Assembly: GCF_024281235.1 (NCBI RefSeq)
Contig: NZ_JAHWXY010000003.1
Location: forward strand, 372,001 to 436,000
Length of the DNA stretch: 64,000 bases
From: Shinella daejeonensis
GTDB taxonomy: Bacteria > Pseudomonadota > Alphaproteobacteria > Rhizobiales > Rhizobiaceae
Direction: 5' to 3'
The position numbers were made by a program, and so were the translations under genes. Below are positions 57,499-64,000 of the stretch, piece after piece (position 1 is the stretch's first letter; each line of letters opens with the position of its first letter). The notes below the pieces were generated by a model. The model saw nothing but the letters and a program-made list of their open reading frames with translations, ran no database searches and was not told where the DNA came from.

Positions 57499-58236
57499 TC
57501 AGTGCCGCAGTTTCTGACCGAGGGTCTTCTCGATCTCGGTATCCGGAATTTCCTCGCCGAGGAACCGGTAGATCTGCTGAACGTAGCTTACGCCTTCGGC
57601 ATAGCGTTCGTATTCGATCGTAAAGCAGATTTCAGGATTCTGCTCCGAAAACTCGGTGAACATCTTCTCCGCGTTGCGCAACTGTTCGAGCACCCGAGGT
57701 TTGGGTGTCTTCGCCCACCAGCTGGATTTACTGACGGCTTCGTGATCGCGGGTCTGGAAAAGAAAGCGGGCCTTGGGGAAGCTATTGCGCAAATAGGCCA
57801 TGTGGCTTGCAAAAAAGCGTGGATCCGAATGAAATCGGATTTCTTTGAAACCACTCACCCGGCAGCCTTTTTCAGGCTGAAGAATTTTTTCCACAAACAG
57901 GTTCATAAGCGACAGGCGGAAGTCGTCCGGGTCCACGCTTTCCGCTCCGGCCCATGGATCGAATACTTCTCCCAAAATATTCTTCAGATAGTCACGGCGC
58001 TCCTCGGGCGTCTTCGCGCGATCTTCACGGCGCCATGTGTACATGTCGTTCTGGTCGACCATATAAATGGCTTGCGAAAGGAAATAGGTCAGATTTCCGT
58101 TCTCTCCCCGGATGCTGTAGCCCGGAATGGCATTGAGCAGATTCTGCGTCAACGTCGAGCCCGAACGCCCATAAGTGACGACGAAGACGTAACCGTCCTT
58201 CGGCCCGTAGAGAGCAGGATAAAGTTGTGAGGACAT
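57499..58236 (-). CDS. Sulfotransferase family protein
   Basis: A 245-residue PAPS-dependent sulfotransferase. The 5'-phosphosulfate-binding loop TYGRSGSTLTQNLL is at 21-34. The strand carrying KARFLFQTRDHEAVSKSSWW fits the 3'-phosphate loop (the RD then S pattern). The length is short, as for simple bacterial carbohydrate or lipid sulfotransferases. Base composition is noticeably less GC-rich than the genes before 55 kb. With the neighbouring acyltransferase it may modify surface glycans, which is inference. Confidence 0.82.
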   Translation of the reverse strand: MSSQLYPALYGPKDGYVFVVTYGRSGSTLTQNLLNAIPGYSIRGENGNLTYFLSQAIYMVDQNDMYTWRREDRAKTPEERRDYLKNILGEVFDPWAGAESVDPDDFRLSLMNLFVEKILQPEKGCRVSGFKEIRFHSDPRFFASHMAYLRNSFPKARFLFQTRDHEAVSKSSWWAKTPKPRVLEQLRNAEKMFTEFSEQNPEICFTIEYERYAEGVSYVQQIYRFLGEEIPDTEIEKTLGQKLRH

Positions 58237-58702
58237 ATTTCTCTCTTAGAGTGTTTTTGCCCAACCACGCGCATGGTGAGAAGCGACGCGATTACGGAGT
58301 CATCCGTTCCATTCCAGTCTCGTACTCTTGTGTCAAGCAGGACACATTACGAAGTGCGGTGGTTGTTCGCCGCATTATGCCGAAACAGTCGCACCACAAA
58401 ACAGGGGAAAGTTTAGCAACATAACCCCTTTAAATCCGCAAGCAGATTCTTGGAGACAATCGAATGCGCGATCAATAATTCCAAGGAATTCCTTTACCGT
58501 CAATGGCGGGCCATGCGGGATACCGATGGGCACGATACCTACTCCATAGCCCTCTATATCCCTCCTAAATAAGGACTTCTGCTTTGCGCCTCCATTCTTG
58601 CCACTCGCTTACGGGAACCGTGGTGACGCTCCAAGCGGAAAGCTCTGCCGTAATGACAGAGTTCGGGACCGGGCTGTCCAAGGATGCTCGTCAGCCTATT
58701 GA
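58237..58702. other. Low-GC intergenic stretch at the edge of accessory DNA
   Basis: No intact gene, tRNA or transposon end is seen in these ~466 bases. On the minus strand one frame is open for about 75 codons, ending at TAA 58375-58377. It reads protein-like (for example RRDIEGYGVGIVPIGIPHGP and FLGIIDRAFDCLQE), but it has no good start or ribosome-binding site. It may be a decayed gene end. The part next to 58236 should hold the sulfotransferase promoter. The composition is close to half GC. Confidence 0.4.
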
Positions 58703-60190
58703 TTATTGAGGCGCACCGCGCTTTGCCTCATGATCGTGTTGAACTCGGCCTATGCCATCCTTTCTTTGAGATGGCGGTCTGGAGATCTGTGTCAGGAGGA
58801 TGATTTCTTCGCTGGGATTTTCAGTCGAGGGGTACGCAACGCCATTCTGGACGAAGCCATGATGCTTGAGGATGCGTTGTAATTTCTCATTCGCCTTCCG
58901 CGTCGTCGCGTAAACGAGTTTGGCACGCGCCGCATCTAGCAGGCTCGTGATGAGGTTCCGGGTCTGCTTTCCGCGATGCTTTTGCTCGACGAAGAGCCAT
59001 CCTATTTCACGCGTGAAGTCACCAGAATTGGCCGTAGCCTGCGCCTTCTGAAAAACACCGTTTCGGTAAGCGAGAGCCGGTTTCTTAAGAGCCCCGACGC
59101 CAACAATTGCCTTCTCATATCGAATGAAGCCCAAGACATCCGCCCTCTTGAGACGAGCCTCAATGCCATCCGCGACTTCACCTCCCTTCTTTACGAGGAG
59201 CGCGAAATCATCGAGTTCGTTTTTGGTACATTCGCCGGGCTTCTTGATTTGAACCGAGTATTTCTCCTTCTCGACCTTGTCGACGGCGATCTTGAGCGCG
59301 CCCTTGAAAATTGGGTGGAGATCTTCCTTCGTCAGCTCTTCTGCGGCCTTACCCTTAGCATTGATCGTGAAGTTGGCGGTGCCTTTCGCGATGACGTCCA
59401 GAAGCTTTCTATCGTTTAGAAGTTGGTCGACTAACTCGTCACGAAGCTTGGTCCGCTCACGCTCCGTGACGGGATCATCGCGCTTGTCCTGACGGAAAAT
59501 CGTTCGAAGTCTCGAGGCAATATCGTTGGTTTCTGAGTTGATGCGAGTGACGTAAGCTTGGATGGTGTCGAGAGCGCTTTCGGTATCGCCAAGCTTGCTG
59601 TCAGCCCAGCCGAGTTGATCGGCCATGCTCTGGATGCTGACATCTAAAGAAGCTTCGAGCTGACCGAGTTCCTTTGTTATACGGCCTGCTGCGGCCTCAA
59701 ACCGCTCGGCGAATGCGCGCGCTTCGCTTTCGAGGAAGATTTTCAGAAGCTCGGTTGGATGCAGTGCGCGATTACGTCGCCCATCACGCGTGCAGTAGAT
59801 ACCCTTGGGAGTGCAGTGTGGCTTCGTGGCGCTGCTCGGGATATCGATTCGCAAAAACGGCTTGCCGTCGTCATTTTCGATGCTGACATCGATAGCGACC
59901 GGAGGGATGCACCCCAAAGCTTTGTTGGCTATCTGGAGTATCGTTCCATCGCCAACATCACATCCCACCACGACGCCGACCTGTGCGCCTCCATCGTTGG
60001 CGCGTTCGTCGACGCCGGCAAGGATGGCTCCGCCACCCGCGTTGGCGAACGCGACCAAGTCTTCAGCAGACACTCCGTCAGGGCCGCGCTTGAAGTCCGC
60101 GCGATCACCTTCCCCTGCCTGCAGCAGAGTTGCGGTGTCCGCAGTTACTGTCCTAGTGATCTTATTTGAAGGCATTTCTAACACTAGCAT
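58703..60190 (-). CDS. AlbA_2-GNAT fusion protein
   Basis: A 495-residue protein with two recognisable ends. Residues about 20-155 match the AlbA_2 (Schlafen-type) domain: EGDRADFKRGPDG, the core AFANAGGGAILAGVDE and the later YCTRDGRRNRALHPTELLK. Residues 160-260 are charged and partly coiled. Residues about 340-470 look like a GNAT acetyltransferase: AIVGVGALKKP, then GWLFVEQKHRGKQTRNLITSL as the acetyl-CoA loop and KLQRILKHHGFVQNG as the last motif. It lies 73 bp downstream of the Rad50-like ATPase gene on the same strand. Joint transcription is likely, though a hairpin lies between them. Function is unknown; a defence or DNA-damage role is inference. The start could also be ATG 60175. Confidence 0.75.
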   Translation of the reverse strand: MLVLEMPSNKITRTVTADTATLLQAGEGDRADFKRGPDGVSAEDLVAFANAGGGAILAGVDERANDGGAQVGVVVGCDVGDGTILQIANKALGCIPPVAIDVSIENDDGKPFLRIDIPSSATKPHCTPKGIYCTRDGRRNRALHPTELLKIFLESEARAFAERFEAAAGRITKELGQLEASLDVSIQSMADQLGWADSKLGDTESALDTIQAYVTRINSETNDIASRLRTIFRQDKRDDPVTERERTKLRDELVDQLLNDRKLLDVIAKGTANFTINAKGKAAEELTKEDLHPIFKGALKIAVDKVEKEKYSVQIKKPGECTKNELDDFALLVKKGGEVADGIEARLKRADVLGFIRYEKAIVGVGALKKPALAYRNGVFQKAQATANSGDFTREIGWLFVEQKHRGKQTRNLITSLLDAARAKLVYATTRKANEKLQRILKHHGFVQNGVAYPSTENPSEEIILLTQISRPPSQRKDGIGRVQHDHEAKRGAPQ

Positions 60191-60237
60191 ATCGCGGTCT
60201 TCGAAAACACTGGAAGCTCCGCATTTTGCCTGAACTT

Positions 60238-60258
60238 CCTGCGTTTTCCGAACGCAGG
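60238..60258. other. Hairpin between the ATPase and AlbA-GNAT genes
   Basis: CCTGCGTT and AACGCAGG form an 8-bp stem with a 5-nt loop, starting 6 bp after the ATPase stop. No T run follows on the minus strand, so it is not a classical terminator. It may mark an attenuator or an mRNA processing or stability site. Confidence 0.4.
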
Positions 60259-60263
60259 CTCCG

Positions 60264-63200
60264 TCAGTGATCGTAGATCACGCCGATGATCGGCCGAGCA
60301 TATGCCATGATCGGCATGTTCGGTGCTCCCTCAATGCTTTCGGTCGCAATGACGACAGATTCGCCGAGACCGCCGATCGTCTCAAATTGGCGCAGATACG
60401 GGAAGGCGGAGGTCACTTGAGATCCGACCCGCTTCAGGATGCTCGTGCCGTCATCCAGAGTTAGCGCGACGACCTGTCCCTCAAGCGCCGACAATTCCCC
60501 CGCCGTCAGCACTTTTCCTCCCAGTATCGTCTGACCCGGAAGCGCAAGTGGAACCGCGCTTTCTTCCCGCACCCGATAAGCCACCTCTACTTTGGCGAGG
60601 ATCGGATCGCTTTCGATTTCGATGGCCTCTTCACGGCCATGGGGCGGCGGCAGATGACTGAGCAGAAGGCCTACGACACGATGCACATCAATACCATGAT
60701 CCTCGAAGGCTAGGGTAGGACGACTTTTCCTTGGGTCGGTCGCTTCGGCAGCGAGTGAAAAGCCCTCGCCATTTCTGGGACGCAGGAGACGACGGGCATA
60801 AGCCTGCTTTCCACGCCGAGCGACGACCAAACTATGGTCGCGCGCTGGCGAAGGCTCCGCCTCGACGATAGCTACGGATCCAGCCGGCATCGCGAAACCC
60901 ATCGTGTCGTGCCTTATGTAAAACAGGGCCTTATCGTCGAACCAACTGCTCGAAAAAATTTCGCACTCGGCTACCTGGCTTTCTCCCAACGGGAGATGGC
61001 CGGTGAACGCCGCGATATCTTGTCTGACGGGAATGCTGAACGCCGGTACCTTGACCGGGATTAACGTCACGACATTAGTTGGTAGCGCTTCGGTCAGTGG
61101 CTCACGCCAGCGATAGCGGCGGAATTCGCCGTGAACGCGCTCGACGCCAGCACGGAGACGCTTCAGGTCGCCATCAACACGCTCGACATCAGCATAGCTG
61201 ATCGACGCCTTGTCGTGGTGTGAAGTGTTCAGGATGCGCCGTGTGTCGGCGCCAGCAGTCATCGCCTGATCGTTGCAAAAATCATTCAACACCGGGCTGC
61301 GGAACAATTCATTCGAGCGACCGCTGACCAATGCTTTCAGTCGGTCGAACAGCGGCACCAGTGTCGGTGCCTTGGTCGGCGCGGAGTGTGCAGGATAGGC
61401 AGGATCATCAAAGAGGTCACCGAGTCTTGCTTCGATGAAGATCCTGGCTTCGTTCGCATAGTCCTGCGCGTAAGATGCGACGTCGGGATTTGCGATGAAT
61501 AGCTGACGTTTCCGGTCCAGTTCATCGACAGCAAGCGACGTCTCGAGCGTGGCACGCGAGATATTCACCGGGTGGACGGACCGATGCGCGATCAAATCGG
61601 CGGGCCGGGATTCCTGTACCAGCGTCCGCGCAAAGCTGCGATCATGTGTCGTGGTGACAATCTGAGCGCCGTCACTCGCGAGTTGGGTAAACGCTCGGGC
61701 TAGACGCTGTCGATTATCATAATCGAGCAGATCCTGCGGGTCATCGAGCACCAAGATCGTTAGGCCACCACTGGTCTTCAGCACATATTCCCGGAACGCG
61801 AGGTAGAAGGCCATCAACCCCGCGCGCAGCGCAGAGGAATTTGACACGTGTTGGGCAGGAGCGCGAACAATACCTCGCCCCACTTGAATGTCGATGACGC
61901 CCTGTGCACTCATCCCTGAGGCTAGTGGCTTAGGCGCAAACGACGTGGCGTTCTGGTAGATCTGATCACGCCAATATTCCGCGCGATCATGGAGTTGGCG
62001 CCGCAAGCCCTCCACTTGCTCCTGTGCCAGCGCGCCGATGGGAACAATTTCGTCTAGCGCCTTGGCACACTGGCCACAAGCCTCGATCCGCGCAAGTTTT
62101 GTCTGCCGTGACTTGAGCGAAGCGTCGAGCCGGTCTGTGAGGGTGATCGCGGCCGAGATAGGTGCTACTCCTTTCACGATCTCGTCAAGGCGACTGAGGC
62201 TTCCGCCGATAGAAGCGGCATGTTCCTGCATCCCCACAACGACTTCCCCTGCTGCCGTGCCTCCACCATTGCGAACCTTCTCTAATGCAGACCGCAAGGC
62301 ACCAGGATTTGCTGCCATCCACTCGGCAAAGGCCAAGGCGCGTTCGATTCTGGCGATCATGATCGGGAGCTTGCCAACTTCGGCGACCATATTTTCCGGC
62401 AGGGCCTCGCTCTCCGGTTCTTCAAACGGCGGCAGCGCAGCCGTTGCCGCCTCAACCAGCTCTTTGGCTAGAGGTTGTAACGCCCGCAGCGTGCCGCGGA
62501 AGCCGTCGGTGGCGAACAGTTCTTCTTTGAGTCCCGTATCGAGCAGTGCGCCAGGGTGCTTTGGCAGATCGCGCTCCATCTCTGCGCGAAGCGCTTCCGG
62601 CAAGTCGCGCGACAATGTTCCCGACCATCGACGTTCCCACTGGGCGATCGTCTGCGCGACGAGTTCGCCATCGTCGCGCACTTGTCGTATATGTTCCGCA
62701 ACTGCCATGTTGGTATCGGGATCGATCACGCCCGCAAGTGAATGCCGACAGACGGCGCAATGGTCTTCCTGCGTCTCCCCCTGTTCGGCCATCCAGGTCG
62801 CGACGCGCGCATAGAGCTGGGTTCGACGGGCCAGCGTCGGATTGTCCGCAAGTTCCGAAAGCATCGATGCCTCGGTTCGCAGTGTCTTGAGCAAATCGCG
62901 AGCCTTCGCGATTGCCTCAGCGTCCAGCACGAGTTTCCCGATCCGCTCGATGCTGGGAAGCGTGCGCACCATCCGGAGTTGCTCGATCGCCGGCCCGATA
63001 TTCTCCTCCAGGTCCTTGCGTTGGCTGGCGACCTCCGGATCAAAACTATCTCCCAAAACCTCCCGTGCGTCGGCGAGCCCCTCGGCCTTAAGTTTCTCGA
63101 AATGGATCTGAAGTCGAATAACGACTTCCGCTGCACTCTCGTCTGCTGCGTTGGGAAGAGCATCTGCCGGTCTCATCGCCGGAAACTCCTCGATCCGCGC

Positions 63201-64000
63201 TTCGAGGTCACGCCTGTGCTCGGCAAAACCGTCGTCGATCCGATCGAGCTCATTCTTGCGCTCTTTCGTTATATCACCGGCGATCTTCTTGCTCGCTTTC
63301 CCCGCATGACGTGCCAGATCGACTAAGTCCGCGAGCCCTGTCAACTTGGCAATCGCGACACCCAGTTCAGAGCTGCTACCGATTTGGAGAAAGGGAAGAA
63401 TCCCCGGCATAGAGGTGCCCAGCCGAAACGCGATAGGGTCGACACCAAGGGTCGCGATGTCCGGCCCCTCCTCAACCAACTTTCCGTTCGTCTTACGGGT
63501 CTGCGTGCGCCGCACCGGCGGAAGCAGGTTACCGCCCACATCGGCGAAGGTTAGTTCTACCCAAGTATCCGCCGGGATCGACTTTGCCGATGCGTCGGGC
63601 GTCCAGTCGTTGGCATGCGGCAGCGGAGTAACAGGGCTGATTATATGCTTGGTCGGGTCCACATCCCGATCAATGATGCAATCAAAATCGCGATCACCGC
63701 CCTCGGGCAGCCGCTGCGGGCGCAGCAATTGCCCTGTCAAGCACCAGATTATGGCATTCACAAGCGAAGTCTTGCCGGATCCGTTCCACCCTTCAAACAT
63801 AGTGATGGGTTTCACTGGCTCGAAAACAAAATCGTCGGGTGCGCTGGTGGCGGTCCCATAGGCATGAAGGCCGGCAAAGCGATGTGCCACGAGCTTTACC
63901 AGCTTCAGGTGTTGCACTGCTCGGCTCGAAGCCGAAACCGGGGTAGCAAGTGTGGGAGCTACGTTGGCAATAGCGTCGATGATCGCCTCGCAGTCGGTGG
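60264..64000 (-). CDS. Rad50/SMC-like ATPase with CxxC pair and C-terminal S24-like domains (5' end not defined)
   Basis: At least 1,217 residues are read from GTG 63917. The frame stays open to the window edge and no clear ribosome-binding site precedes that GTG, so the true start may lie outside. Walker A is GWNGSGKTS (43-51), Walker B LTILVLDDPQDLLD (719-732), and the switch histidine is in TTTHD (756-760). A degenerate signature lies at SNSSALRAG (692-700). Between them are coiled or helical arms with two CxxC motifs, CAVC (387-390) and CGQC (614-617), reminiscent of a zinc hook. The C-terminus (about 970-1217) resembles two LexA/S24 folds. The first has HDTMGFAMPAG and YARRLL where active proteases have a DSM Ser and a Lys. 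The second has EESAVPLALPG (Ser1120) and SILKRVG (Lys1162). Role unknown; it may pair with the downstream AlbA-GNAT protein. Confidence 0.8.
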   Translation of the reverse strand, partial: TDCEAIIDAIANVAPTLATPVSASSRAVQHLKLVKLVAHRFAGLHAYGTATSAPDDFVFEPVKPITMFEGWNGSGKTSLVNAIIWCLTGQLLRPQRLPEGGDRDFDCIIDRDVDPTKHIISPVTPLPHANDWTPDASAKSIPADTWVELTFADVGGNLLPPVRRTQTRKTNGKLVEEGPDIATLGVDPIAFRLGTSMPGILPFLQIGSSSELGVAIAKLTGLADLVDLARHAGKASKKIAGDITKERKNELDRIDDGFAEHRRDLEARIEEFPAMRPADALPNAADESAAEVVIRLQIHFEKLKAEGLADAREVLGDSFDPEVASQRKDLEENIGPAIEQLRMVRTLPSIERIGKLVLDAEAIAKARDLLKTLRTEASMLSELADNPTLARRTQLYARVATWMAEQGETQEDHCAVCRHSLAGVIDPDTNMAVAEHIRQVRDDGELVAQTIAQWERRWSGTLSRDLPEALRAEMERDLPKHPGALLDTGLKEELFATDGFRGTLRALQPLAKELVEAATAALPPFEEPESEALPENMVAEVGKLPIMIARIERALAFAEWMAANPGALRSALEKVRNGGGTAAGEVVVGMQEHAASIGGSLSRLDEIVKGVAPISAAITLTDRLDASLKSRQTKLARIEACGQCAKALDEIVPIGALAQEQVEGLRRQLHDRAEYWRDQIYQNATSFAPKPLASGMSAQGVIDIQVGRGIVRAPAQHVSNSSALRAGLMAFYLAFREYVLKTSGGLTILVLDDPQDLLDYDNRQRLARAFTQLASDGAQIVTTTHDRSFARTLVQESRPADLIAHRSVHPVNISRATLETSLAVDELDRKRQLFIANPDVASYAQDYANEARIFIEARLGDLFDDPAYPAHSAPTKAPTLVPLFDRLKALVSGRSNELFRSPVLNDFCNDQAMTAGADTRRILNTSHHDKASISYADVERVDGDLKRLRAGVERVHGEFRRYRWREPLTEALPTNVVTLIPVKVPAFSIPVRQDIAAFTGHLPLGESQVAECEIFSSSWFDDKALFYIRHDTMGFAMPAGSVAIVEAEPSPARDHSLVVARRGKQAYARRLLRPRNGEGFSLAAEATDPRKSRPTLAFEDHGIDVHRVVGLLLSHLPPPHGREEAIEIESDPILAKVEVAYRVREESAVPLALPGQTILGGKVLTAGELSALEGQVVALTLDDGTSILKRVGSQVTSAFPYLRQFETIGGLGESVVIATESIEGAPNMPIMAYARPIIGVIYDH

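Noticed and set aside
58560-58700. Possible tRNA or tRNA fragment as an island attachment site
   Set aside because: No cloverleaf or T-loop pattern could be fitted, and no direct repeat was found.
57499-64000. Integrase, transposase or insertion-sequence ends around the low-GC region
   Set aside because: None seen in the window; transfer is suggested by composition only.

Overview
The window is high-GC (roughly 65% over most of its length) chromosomal DNA of an alphaproteobacterium. Gene content and order point to the Rhizobiales, most likely the Rhizobiaceae (Shinella, Ensifer or Rhizobium-like); the genus cannot be fixed from the sequence. Clues are the purF-cvpA-radA-alr-dnaB order, the rpoZ-rsh-DUF2062-acpS-lepB-rnc-era order, a NadQ-type regulator beside nadABC, and a RopA/Omp2-like porin. 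No rRNA, tRNA, insertion sequence, CRISPR array or integrase was seen.

Layout. 1-7.3 kb: truncated purF, then cvpA, radA, alr, an exported unknown and dnaB. 7.5-13.1 kb: rarD, citramalate synthase, and a translationally coupled cysS-GFA-pip unit. 13.1-16.6 kb: a small protein behind a foldable leader, an SOS-associated peptidase (YedK type), a Nudix hydrolase and three unknown or poorly known proteins. 16.7-19.7 kb: ygfZ, an HD hydrolase, a small tyrosine phosphatase and nadQ, almost all overlapping. 19.7-24.3 kb: sodC and nadA-nadB-nadC, with a perfect palindrome in front of nadA. 24.4-34.6 kb: an MFS transporter, corA, a MOSC protein, a giant DUF2339 membrane protein, recO, an L,D-transpeptidase lipoprotein and tex. 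34.9-38.3 kb: a PotD-like periplasmic binding protein overlapping a membrane GGDEF-EAL enzyme, an arrangement like NspS-MbaA of Vibrio. 38.3-45.9 kb: housekeeping genes era, rnc, lepB, acpS, rsh and rpoZ, plus a NYN protein. 46-52.2 kb: smpB, dapA, a soluble lytic transglycosylase, a hydrolase and a porin. 52.7-58.2 kb: a VanZ-like protein, a DHA2 efflux pump divergent from its TetR regulator, an OafA-type acyltransferase and a sulfotransferase.

The last ~6 kb (about 57.5 kb to the end) is visibly less GC-rich and looks like accessory DNA. It holds an AlbA_2-GNAT fusion protein and, just upstream on the same strand, a >1,200-residue Rad50/SMC-like ATPase. That ATPase carries two CxxC motifs and ends in what look like two LexA/S24-type domains. 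This pair is the best candidate for an undescribed system, plausibly genome defence or DNA damage response. Its reading frame is still open at the window edge, so the locus is incomplete here.

How the parts connect: NadQ probably reads NAD status and represses nadABC through the palindrome at 24,244. rsh, rpoZ, smpB, rnc and era form the usual growth-control and translation block. The PotD-like protein with the GGDEF-EAL protein would tie an extracellular polyamine-like ligand to cyclic-di-GMP.
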